A stretch of DNA of 14,986 bases from Ruminococcus sp. UBA4385 (GTDB lineage: Bacteria > Bacillota_A > Clostridia > Oscillospirales > Ruminococcaceae): NCBI GenBank assembly GCA_002391065.1, contig DGRP01000166.1, positions 1 to 14,986 of the forward strand, read 5' to 3'. The translations under genes were made by a program, and so were the position numbers. The notes beneath the pieces are model-generated. The model did not search any database. It was not told the origin of the DNA and was given only the letters and a program-made list of their open reading frames with translations. Of this stretch, positions 7,956-14,015 are shown in pieces (the stretch's first letter is position 1; every line of letters starts with the position of its first letter).

Positions 7956-8078
7956 ATGTGAAGCTGACGGATAGAATTTTATTTACAAAATATTTACATT
8001 TCGGGCTGCAACAAAACAACTAAAAAAACACACTTATATTATGACGAACGCCATAGCTCTGTGACAGATTCCAAGCCG

Positions 8079-8158
8079 CACCCCCCAAAAAGCATTAGTA
8101 TACAACAAAAAGCGGTAAGGAGTCCAAAGCAGAGCAGGCGGGAAGTCATCGGGGGGTG
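8079..8158 (+). promoter_or_regulatory. Leader of the ECF sigma gene with possible Shine-Dalgarno-sequestering pairing
   Basis: CACCCCCC (8079-8086) is perfectly complementary to GGGGGGTG (8151-8158), which is the ribosome binding region five bases before the GTG start of the sigma gene. Pairing across a 64-base loop would hide that site. The upstream part of this 258-base gap (7956-8078) holds the end of the esterase terminator and AT-rich DNA with TTTACA repeats and a TTATATTAT stretch. I could not settle on a promoter there. The regulatory role is inference. Confidence 0.35.
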
Positions 8159-8163
8159 AGAAC

Positions 8164-8685
8164 GTGGACAGACAAAGCAGAAAAAAGCTCATTGAAAAGG
8201 CTGTGTCGGGAGATACCGAGGCTTTTTCAAAGCTCTATGAGCAGATATATAAGCAGCTCTATTACTATGCGCTGGCAAACCTTCGCAATACGGAAGATGC
8301 TGCCGATGCAGTTCAGGACGCTGTGCTGGACGGCTTTACAGGCATATCTGCACTCAGGGACTGGAGAGCATTTGACAGCTGGCTGTTCGCAATTCTCGTC
8401 GCCAAAATCAAAAAGAAGCAAAAGGAAAACGCAGAAAGGCTTGCTTGTCGGGACAATGCTCTGCAGGTGGATGCGGTTATCAAGGACACCAAGGAGTATG
8501 AACGCTGCGAGATAGTCGAGGAGTTTGCAGGACTGAAAGAAGAGGAAAGGCTCTGTCTGACGCTGTCTCTCATTGCCGGCTACAGGCCGAGACAGATCTC
8601 CGAAATAACGGGGATAAACCAATCAACAGTCAGGAGCTATATTTCCAGGGGGAAGAAAAAGCTCCGAAAAGGACTTTCAGAGTGA
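8164..8685 (+). CDS. ECF-type RNA polymerase sigma factor
   Basis: 173 residues, a normal ECF sigma length with only regions 2 and 4. Region 2 (about 14-85) includes GDTEAFSKLYEQIY and the EDAADAVQDAVLDGF helix. Region 4 (about 120-170) has the helix-turn-helix YRPRQISEITGINQSTVRSY followed by a basic RGKKKLRKGL end. It would direct RNA polymerase to an alternative promoter set under an external signal. The start is GTG (8164), chosen because GGGGGGTG lies just upstream and the region 2 start is then normal. The stop is 12 bases before the next gene's ATG, so the two form an operon. The target promoters and ECF group are not identifiable here. Confidence 0.93.
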   Translation: MDRQSRKKLIEKAVSGDTEAFSKLYEQIYKQLYYYALANLRNTEDAADAVQDAVLDGFTGISALRDWRAFDSWLFAILVAKIKKKQKENAERLACRDNALQVDAVIKDTKEYERCEIVEEFAGLKEEERLCLTLSLIAGYRPRQISEITGINQSTVRSYISRGKKKLRKGLSE

Positions 8686-8697
8686 GGAGGTGATACG

Positions 8698-11073
8698 ATG
8701 AAAATGAATTCAGGATATATCAGCAAGATGGAAGAGAATAACAAGGTGCCCGATAAGCTTCTGCCTCAGAGGATAAAGGATATGCTCGATCAGCAGGTTT
8801 TGCCCGAACCTGTGATCAAGGATACTCAGAAGGAAGAAATAAAGCTCAGCAGAAGTGCTTCGCCGGCACTTGGTTTTGTCGCATTTGCGGCAGTCATCGC
8901 CCTGCTGATCGGAGGCTTTGCGTTTGTGAGCTATAAGGGCTTGCTTACCGATAAGTCACCGAGCACGCAGCCGACAAATGCAGCAGATTCCAAGGGGCTC
9001 AGCGGAGTGAGAGGTACTACCTACAAGGGCTTGTTCGACTCGCTCAGAAAGAACAAAACCAATAAGGAAAACACAACAGTACAAACGGATTATATTTATT
9101 CAAAAATGATAGACAGTCCTAACGGCATGGACTATAATCTCGCCGCCTACGCAGAAGCTCTCAAAACAAACCAGATAAGAAACCGTGATTACGGCTTCGA
9201 TAATGTGAGAGCCTTTGCAAACGGAAATGACATAACCGTCAGTGACCATGTGAACAGCTGCACAACAGAGCTTGAGTACGGTGATTATCTCTTCAGAGCG
9301 TCAGCCGATTCAGACACTGAGCCGCCCAAACTCTCTGTCTATAAGCTTGCCGCGGGAAATGCCGAGGAACTCGATATTGACTTCTTCTCAGACACAGTGC
9401 TTATGACTCAGTTGATAGACAAGTCGCTGTGTGAGGTCTATGAATACGATCCTGTTCCGATGGTCGCAGATCTCAGCATATCGGGAAACAGGCTCACGGT
9501 CTTCTTTGATTACAATTTACCCGCTAAGAAGAACGATGTAACCTTCTTTCTTGACGGCTGCGGATTTGCCGTCTACGATATATCCGATATGGAGGATATA
9601 AAGCTCATATCAGAGTATGAGCAGCCGGGAACTCTCATCGGAATAAAAGAGATGAACGGCAGCCTTTTCATCGTATCACAATACACTCAGTGTTCAAGTA
9701 TGATAGGCAAAGAGGAAGTATATTCAGAGGACAGCACGGACTGGATACCGTGCAGATATATGAACGGTCAGAAGGAGCTCTGGCCTGAGCAGGATATGTA
9801 CCTCATCGCAGGAAATAAAATGCCCTCGATGACGCTTATATCCTCATTCGATATTGATAACAGCGAGCTTATCTCCGCAAAGCTTTTTCAGGGAGAGCAG
9901 AAGGGGCTTCTTATGGGAGAGCAGAGCATCTGGCTTATAGGCAAGCATCACAACTATGATGATAATGACAAAAAGGAGCTTGTGATAAGGCTCTCAGCCG
10001 AAGAGGGAGAGCTCAAGGTCGAGAAGAGCGACAGAATTGACCTCGGAAAGGGAGAGGCCTTCCGCCTTGTAGCCGAGGAATACAACGGCAAGCTTACATT
10101 CGGCTGGGCTGAGGAAGAAACCGACAGCGAGGGAAACCCTACAGGACCCGTAAACGATATGGTAAACTATAAGCTCTGTGCGGCGCAGTATGACGAAAAC
10201 CTTGAATACGTCGGCAGCATGAAGAGGGATATAGGCACTCTGAGCGTTTACAGGAGCTTATTCGTTACCGTATATCACGGCAGAGTGGACTGCTACACCT
10301 CGCCCTTCTATGACCTTGACGAGAGCAGCGGCATAGATCCCGAGGAGCTTTCTCCGCTGGCTTATGTGTGCTCGATAGCCGCAGGCAAGCAGTGTACAGC
10401 GGTAGACCTCGACTGGGATATATTTGTATCACCTGATGACACAATGATGAGCAGCACCATGTGTCTTTCCGAGGAGTGGGACAGCAGCACCGACTGGGAG
10501 AGTGACACACGCTACAATGAAACTACAAAGCTATATCTGAAAGCAACAGATATATCGAAGTATGAAACTATAGATGTTTCAGACTATGAATCGGGCTGTG
10601 AGTACAATGCGGTAAAGCCGTATCAGTGCGGTGAACTGGAGCTGGCATCTGTGGTTAACCGCTGGAGCGAAGAAGGTATAGCTGATCGGACAAAGCCCAT
10701 GATCCACATTAATATGGAGCGTCTTCTCACTGATGGGTGCTCATATACAGCAGCGCTCCTGCTCGATCAGGAGGAAAGCTACATGGCAGCCGATACAAAC
10801 GTTGATACTGTAGAGGTTGAAAAGCAAAAGCTTATAACAGTTAGGTATGATCTGCTGACAGGAAAGCTTATTAAAACAGGGGAGTACGAATGGATAGGGA
10901 AGATCATGCGGGGCTCCTACCCTATAGACATCTACCCCTATGACCGCCCCATGCCCGACCTTCCCGAGGGCACTCTCGAAGCAGAGCGCTATCAGGTCAA
11001 GGATACCTTTATAAAAGACGGCTATATTTATCTGTTCACCACAGCAGGCATCAAGACGTATCCGCTGGGCTGA
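8698..11073 (+). CDS. Single-pass membrane protein with beta-propeller-type extracytoplasmic domain; putative anti-sigma/sensor
   Basis: 791 residues. The N terminus is a cytoplasmic segment of about 55 residues, with VPDKLLPQRIKDML at 17-30, a short motif seen before the membrane helix in putative anti-sigma proteins of Clostridia. A single membrane helix follows (about 57-79) and then a large extracytoplasmic part. That part has repeated beta-strand blocks such as FAVYDISDMEDIKLISEYEQ and LFIVSQY, which resemble the secreted beta-propeller family (Pfam Beta_propel type). The extracytoplasmic part is acidic and tyrosine-rich. A nearly full anti-Shine-Dalgarno match (AGGAGGTGAT) starts within the sigma gene stop codon, seven bases from the ATG. 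The operon position suggests that it holds the ECF sigma factor at the membrane and senses an outside signal. The anti-sigma role is inference; the beta-propeller call is moderately sure. Confidence 0.8.
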   Translation: MKMNSGYISKMEENNKVPDKLLPQRIKDMLDQQVLPEPVIKDTQKEEIKLSRSASPALGFVAFAAVIALLIGGFAFVSYKGLLTDKSPSTQPTNAADSKGLSGVRGTTYKGLFDSLRKNKTNKENTTVQTDYIYSKMIDSPNGMDYNLAAYAEALKTNQIRNRDYGFDNVRAFANGNDITVSDHVNSCTTELEYGDYLFRASADSDTEPPKLSVYKLAAGNAEELDIDFFSDTVLMTQLIDKSLCEVYEYDPVPMVADLSISGNRLTVFFDYNLPAKKNDVTFFLDGCGFAVYDISDMEDIKLISEYEQPGTLIGIKEMNGSLFIVSQYTQCSSMIGKEEVYSEDSTDWIPCRYMNGQKELWPEQDMYLIAGNKMPSMTLISSFDIDNSELISAKLFQGEQKGLLMGEQSIWLIGKHHNYDDNDKKELVIRLSAEEGELKVEKSDRIDLGKGEAFRLVAEEYNGKLTFGWAEEETDSEGNPTGPVNDMVNYKLCAAQYDENLEYVGSMKRDIGTLSVYRSLFVTVYHGRVDCYTSPFYDLDESSGIDPEELSPLAYVCSIAAGKQCTAVDLDWDIFVSPDDTMMSSTMCLSEEWDSSTDWESDTRYNETTKLYLKATDISKYETIDVSDYESGCEYNAVKPYQCGELELASVVNRWSEEGIADRTKPMIHINMERLLTDGCSYTAALLLDQEESYMAADTNVDTVEVEKQKLITVRYDLLTGKLIKTGEYEWIGKIMRGSYPIDIYPYDRPMPDLPEGTLEAERYQVKDTFIKDGYIYLFTTAGIKTYPLG

Positions 11074-11374
11074 GCAGTATGCGGCTTGTAAAAAGCTGAG
11101 AAATAAAAAGAACGGCGTCTGCCCCATTCGGAGCAGACGCCGCTTTCGTGAGTTGTTGTGCAAGACGCTTTTGCTTGGCCTCGCTTTTGTAATATAGCTT
11201 TAAGGATATTGCTGCCGAACAGACCATCATTGCCCCGAGCAGTACTGCCGCCGCATCTATCCTTGCAAGCAGTAAAAGCCCGAACATCATCGCTGCCCTG
11301 ATAACGGTCTTCAGCCACCAGTTCTCTCCGTCATTTGAGTTTATGCTCAGAAGCATTACAGGTATTGCTATCAT
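11051..11374 (-). CDS. Small membrane protein whose frame runs through a terminator (possible non-stop mRNA)
   Basis: 107 codons of unknown family. The start is well supported: GGGGAGG lies eight bases before the ATG (11374-11372), and an extended -10 lies upstream. Two hydrophobic helices (about 24-39 and 41-60) are followed by a basic tail rich in K, Q and R (59-77). Residues 78-91 are encoded by the intrinsic terminator hairpin and its T-tract. The only stop codon (11053-11051) is past the terminator and inside the 3' end of the convergent beta-propeller gene. I see no stop in any of the three frames just before the hairpin. Most transcripts should therefore end without a stop codon, near codon 88-91. 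Residues after 91 may be rarely translated. The gene could be a real small protein controlled by ribosome rescue, or a degraded gene that lost its stop. Confidence 0.6.
   Translation of the reverse strand: MIAIPVMLLSINSNDGENWWLKTVIRAAMMFGLLLLARIDAAAVLLGAMMVCSAAISLKLYYKSEAKQKRLAQQLTKAASAPNGADAVLFISQLFTSRILLSPADTS
11101..11142 (-). terminator. Strong intrinsic terminator on the minus strand, inside the small membrane protein frame
   Basis: CGGCGTCTGC (11113-11122) pairs perfectly with GCAGACGCCG (11133-11142). On the minus strand the stem is followed by TTCTTTTTATTT (11112-11101). On the plus strand it is followed only by CTTTCGTG, so it is a weaker end for the beta-propeller gene, whose stop is 40 bases before it. 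Confidence 0.88.
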
Positions 11375-11420
11375 ATTCTATTCCTCCCCGAATCTGTGTT
11401 TTTTCTGTTTCAGTGTATAC

Positions 11421-11429
11421 AGTATAGCA
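11421..11429 (-). promoter_or_regulatory. Extended -10 promoter element before the small membrane protein
   Basis: On the minus strand, TGC (11429-11427) directly precedes TATACT (11426-11421), an extended -10. I see no good -35 at 17 bases. It lies about 47 bases before the ATG and after the end of the GH25 gene, so the small protein is probably transcribed separately from the lysis cassette. Confidence 0.5.
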
Positions 11430-11472
11430 CAGATGTTTATTTTTGTGGGGAAATTTTTTGGACAGCAAAAAT

Positions 11473-12351
11473 TTATTTCAGCATAGCCGTAAGCTTATTT
11501 ACAAAGCCTGCTCCTGCAATGCCGTTTTGCTTATAGCCCCACTTCGAGAGCAGACCGTTCACAACCTTTTCGGTGCCCTCTCCGAAGCCCTCGTCAACGG
11601 TGATGTGCGTGCTGATAAGCTTTTTTGCTTCTGCGAGCGAAAGCATGGATTTAAGTTCATATACCCCGAGGTTCCTGTCGCCCTTTTTCATACCCTTGCT
11701 GTCGAGGGTCTTTGCGGGAGATGACTTCGGATAGCCGTTCAGTCCTGCCGACTTTATAAGGGCAGGGTAGTCCTTGTAGGCATAGTCGCAGTCGCACTTG
11801 CCCGTGACACCGCTGACCGAGCCCGAAGAGGTGTACTGCCACATTCCGTAAGCGCCGTTATATGAGGGCTTCTGAACGTCAAAGTTTGCGACCCAGATAT
11901 CGTACTTCGACCTGACGGAAGCAGGTACTTTGTTCTCTAAGAATGATACATAGCTGTACAGCGAAACGTAGTATCCTTGCTGTTCCATATAGGAGCAGAA
12001 CTTTGTGATTATCTTTCCGATCGTTTCGGCGGAGAGGGAAGACTGTGTTCTGTCCTCGATGTCGAAGGCAACGGGGTAGTCAAACTTCTTGCCCCTGATA
12101 GCCTTGCAGAAGGTTTTGGCTTCTTCGAGGGCCTGTGCTTCGTTAAGGGCATACGAGTACCAGTAAGCCCCGACCCCCAGTCCTGCCGAAACTGCTTTCT
12201 TGTAGTTTTCTTCAAATCTTTCGTCCTTCTGGCTGTCAAACCTGCCGTAGCCTGCGTTGAGCATTACGAACTTCACGCCTGCGGCTTTTGCTTTTTTCAG
12301 ATCAACGCTTCCTTGCCAGTGGGAAACGTCGATACCCATAGTTTTACTCAT
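11473..12351 (-). CDS. GH25 lysozyme, phage-type endolysin with C-terminal wall-binding-like domain
   Basis: 292 residues that cleave the glycan bond between MurNAc and GlcNAc in peptidoglycan. The GH25 domain (about 5-200) has the conserved start GIDVSHWQG with D8, the catalytic pair in FDIED (D97, E99) and the late acidic residue around CDCDYAY (D187/D189). Residues about 215-292 look like a peptidoglycan-binding fold (VYELKSML, DEGFGEGTEKVV, then NGIAGAGFVNKL). There is no signal peptide, so release depends on the adjacent holin, as for phage endolysins. The start ATG overlaps the holin stop by eight bases (ATGAGTAA). A second ATG four codons on is possible but less well placed. Confidence 0.93.
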   Translation of the reverse strand: MSKTMGIDVSHWQGSVDLKKAKAAGVKFVMLNAGYGRFDSQKDERFEENYKKAVSAGLGVGAYWYSYALNEAQALEEAKTFCKAIRGKKFDYPVAFDIEDRTQSSLSAETIGKIITKFCSYMEQQGYYVSLYSYVSFLENKVPASVRSKYDIWVANFDVQKPSYNGAYGMWQYTSSGSVSGVTGKCDCDYAYKDYPALIKSAGLNGYPKSSPAKTLDSKGMKKGDRNLGVYELKSMLSLAEAKKLISTHITVDEGFGEGTEKVVNGLLSKWGYKQNGIAGAGFVNKLTAMLK

Positions 12352-12538
12352 CTGTGTTGTTGTCTCCTTTCTTTTTAGCTGTCTGTGTTCCGAAATAGAA
12401 TGAGATTATAACAGTGAACACGGTCATAATGTCATTCTTATCAATCTGTCCGAGGACAGCCGAGATACAGAACACGAGGGTTATCATCAGTGTTACTATA
12501 GATTTAACGTCTATAAGCTTTGTAAGCTTATCTTTCAT
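12344..12538 (-). CDS. Small holin-like membrane protein
   Basis: 64 residues. A basic start (MKDKLTKLIDVKS) precedes a first hydrophobic helix (about 14-30), a short polar turn (GQIDKND) and a second helix (about 37-50), ending in the charged tail TAKKKGDNNTDE. Two helices, a charged C terminus, and its position immediately before and overlapping a GH25 endolysin match small phage holins of Clostridia, which make membrane holes at lysis. GGAGAGG precedes the ATG. The holin function is inferred from shape and neighbour, not from a unique motif. Confidence 0.8.
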   Translation of the reverse strand: MKDKLTKLIDVKSIVTLMITLVFCISAVLGQIDKNDIMTVFTVIISFYFGTQTAKKKGDNNTDE

Positions 12539-12551
12539 ACTATCCTCTCCT

Positions 12552-12788
12552 TTACTGAGTCCTTGTTCGTTCTATAGCTGAGATACGCTGTTCGGCGACG
12601 CTCAGCCTTTCGATCATGCCGCTTTGTCTTGCGACTGCACGTTCAAGCTGTTCAAGCCGATAAAGGAGCAGGCTGTTTTGTTTGTCCTGCTCGGAGCGTG
12701 ACTTCTGTGCGGCAGACCTCTGCACCAGAAGCTGACAGATAACGCTTGCAGCCGCAGTAATGAGAGCAGTAATTATTGCAGTATTCAT
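12552..12788 (-). CDS. XhlA-like small protein: membrane helix plus coiled coil
   Basis: 78 residues. One N-terminal hydrophobic helix (about 3-22, IITALITAAASVICQLLV) is followed by a coiled coil (about 35-75) with leucine/isoleucine heptads (LLLYRLEQLERAV, then IERLSVAEQRISAIER). This pattern matches the short membrane-associated phage proteins related to Bacillus XhlA that sit before the holin. GAAAGGAAG lies seven bases before the ATG. It leads the three-gene cassette, 13 bases before the holin gene. Its exact role in lysis is unknown. Confidence 0.72.
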   Translation of the reverse strand: MNTAIITALITAAASVICQLLVQRSAAQKSRSEQDKQNSLLLYRLEQLERAVARQSGMIERLSVAEQRISAIERTRTQ

Positions 12789-12841
12789 TTATGCACTTCC
12801 TTTCAAAAGACCTCTTCACTTATCCCTTAAAAGGAGTAGTT

Positions 12842-12864
12842 TTGTTGCATAAAAAATGCAACAA
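12842..12864. repeat. Perfect inverted repeat TTGTTGCAT-N5-ATGCAACAA upstream of the lysis cassette
   Basis: Nine bases (12842-12850) repeat inverted at 12856-12864 around five As. It lies about 55 bases before the XhlA-like ATG. Just beyond it, on the minus strand, is TTGACA (12882-12877). The -10 expected 17 bases on falls inside the repeat and is poor (GCATTT). It could be an operator over a weak promoter or a leader hairpin; no T-tract follows, so it is not a terminator. Confidence 0.5.
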
Positions 12865-12953
12865 TTACTAAGATATTGTCAAATTAAAAGATAAAACATA
12901 AGCTTGCACAATATCCGAGGACTATTTTTGTGAAGAGTGCATAGCCCTCCTTA

Positions 12954-12959
12954 TATAAT
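12954..12959 (+). promoter_or_regulatory. -10 element (TATAAT) of the left structured-RNA copy
   Basis: A perfect TATAAT with no good -35 (TGAAGA at 17 bases). The stretch TATAATATGACAGG resembles TATGATATAGCAGG at the start of the right copy on the opposite strand, so the element and its -10 appear to have been duplicated together. Transcription would start near 12966. Confidence 0.5.
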
Positions 12960-12965
12960 ATGACA

Positions 12966-13402
12966 GGGCCAAGCAGTTTGCTCCAAAGAAAAAAAGAAAC
13001 AACAACCAAAAAGCCAAGAAAAACAAACTAAAAGAACATCAAAAAAGCAAGAACAACAAACACTCCAAACCCCATAAACCACCCGAGCGACCTGCGAAGC
13101 AGGCTGCTCAAGGGTGGAGGCAAAAGAAAGAAAACCACTAGAGAATAGCACGCCAAGAAGGGGAAGTCACGTCACCAGACGTGACGAACGAACGATGAAC
13201 AAAGCTCTGCACTACGATTGAGGTTTCGTGGGCAAAAGAGGGAATAAGGAAGGGGGATACAAAGGGGGGAACCTAAAGGGGAGAAAAGTCCCACGAAACC
13301 GACATTAAGGGGGAAGGGATCCTTGTCTCCTCTTTTGGTTCCCCCCTTTGCGCTCTGTTGGAGTGATGAAACAAAGTGATATCTAAGAAAAGCGAAGATA
13401 TC
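12966..13402 (+). ncRNA. Putative large structured noncoding RNA, left copy
   Basis: No family is recognised. From 5' to 3': an A-rich, apparently unpaired region (12983-13070). Then a bulged hairpin (13079-13117: CCACCC, GAGC, CCTGC, loop GAA, GCAGG, GCTC, GGGTGG). Then hairpin GTCACGTC-ACCA-GACGTGAC (13166-13185). Stem P1 is GGTTTCGTGGG (13222-13232) with CCCACGAAACC (13290-13300). Stem P2 is 13260-13284 with 13326-13350, 25 positions with one T.T mismatch and one G.T pair. A terminal hairpin pairs GATATC with GATATC (13378-13383/13397-13402) around loop TAAGAAAAGCGAA. P1 and P2 cross in pseudoknot order. The right copy keeps all these stems with paired base changes. Ends are approximate and no terminator is visible. 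A DNA-level hairpin element is the main alternative. Confidence 0.55.
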
Positions 13403-13878
13403 CTTACTGCCAAAGAGGGTAGAACCACTATCCTATAATTAATCAGCACGGTATTCAGGTAATGAGCATTACTAAACGATACTATTCTATAATGCAGAAA
13501 TAAAGAAGTTCTATCGTTAGATAGTCGCACCACCCGTTGACATAAAGGCAAATTTCGCTTTTCTTAGGCCTCTCTTCGCTTTGCACTACAACAGAGTACA
13601 AGGGGGGAAACCCTAAGGGAAGACAAGGATTGCCTTCCCCCTCCCTGTCGGTTTCACGGGACTTTTCTTCCCTTAAGGTTTCCCCCCTTGACTCCCCTTC
13701 CTCATTCTATCTTTTGCCCGTGAAACCTCAATTGTAGCTCCATTCTTGGTTCGTCGTTCGTTCGTCACGTCCGGTGACGTGACTTCCCCTTCTTGATGTG
13801 CTAGTGGATAGTGGTCTTGCTTTTATTGCCTCCACCCGTGAGCACCCTGCTTCGCAGGTCGCTCGGGTGGTTTATGGG
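13071..13878. repeat. Long imperfect inverted repeat, arms of about 325 bp around a 157-base centre
   Basis: The left arm (13071-13396) matches the reverse complement of the right arm (13554-13878) at about 80% by eye; the first 180 aligned bases give about 150 identities. The outer ends are CCCATAAACC/GGTTTATGGG and the inner ends TAAGAAAAGCGAA/TTCGCTTTTCTTA. The resemblance continues more loosely outward to the two -10 elements. The centre (13403-13543) is AT-rich, with two TATAAT words lacking -35 partners and two tiny hairpins (GTAAT-GAGC-ATTAC at 13459-13472, CTATC-GTTA-GATAG at 13511-13524). There is no transposase, no terminal target duplication that I can see and no integrase. Confidence 0.9.
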
Positions 13879-14009
13879 CTTATTAGGGTTGTTGTTTTCT
13901 ATTTTTCTTTTTTGTTTCTTGTTTCCGTTATCACTATCTATTTCCGCGTTCAAGGCAAGAAAGTTTCAAGCAAAACTATGACGCGTGGCGGTGCAGGGTT
14001 TTCCCTGCC
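13544..14009 (-). ncRNA. Putative large structured noncoding RNA, right copy
   Basis: Same order of structures as the left copy, read on the minus strand. A 5' hairpin GCAGGG-AAAA-CCCTGC (14008-13993) precedes an A-rich region. Next come the bulged CCACCC...GGGTGG hairpin and GTCACGTC/GACGTGAC (13764-13783). P1 is GGTTTCACGGG (13727-13717) with CCCGTGAAACC (13660-13650). P2 is 13690-13666 with 13623-13599, 24 Watson-Crick pairs and one G.U. The terminal hairpin is AGAGGC (13573-13568) with GCCTTT (13549-13544), and it carries the same 13-base loop sequence as the left copy. Against the left copy P1 differs at two pairs and P2 at four pairs, always on both sides. Function unknown; ends approximate. 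Confidence 0.55.
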
Positions 14010-14015
14010 TGCTAT

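Noticed and set aside
11451..11474. AAATTTTT/AAAAATTT inverted repeat at the end of the GH25 gene
   Set aside because: It is made only of A/T pairs and lacks a GC stem, so it is too weak to call a terminator.
12951..13151. Minus-strand 66-codon frame, and a plus-strand 74-codon frame at 13798-14022, that share the peptide PASQVARVVYG
   Set aside because: They are antisense to the two RNA copies and similar only because the DNA is repeated. They diverge fully after the shared hairpin, lack good ribosome binding sites, and the base changes between the copies follow stem pairing rather than codons.
13230..13284. G-quadruplex from the many G-runs in each arm
   Set aside because: The longest G-run is already explained by the P2 stem, which both copies preserve; a quadruplex would compete with it.
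13222..13300. RNase P RNA, because GAGAAAAGTCCC resembles the GAGGAAAGUCC box
   Set aside because: The other conserved RNase P regions and the overall helix order are absent, and two RNase P genes side by side would be odd.
13273..13551. Minus-strand 92-codon frame across the repeat centre
   Set aside because: It runs over the P2 stem and the AT-rich centre, has no ribosome binding site and shows no domain or plausible protein composition.
13071..13878. Insertion sequence or MITE
   Set aside because: There is no transposase and no visible target-site duplication at the arm ends. The paired changes within each arm suggest structure. A non-autonomous element remains possible.
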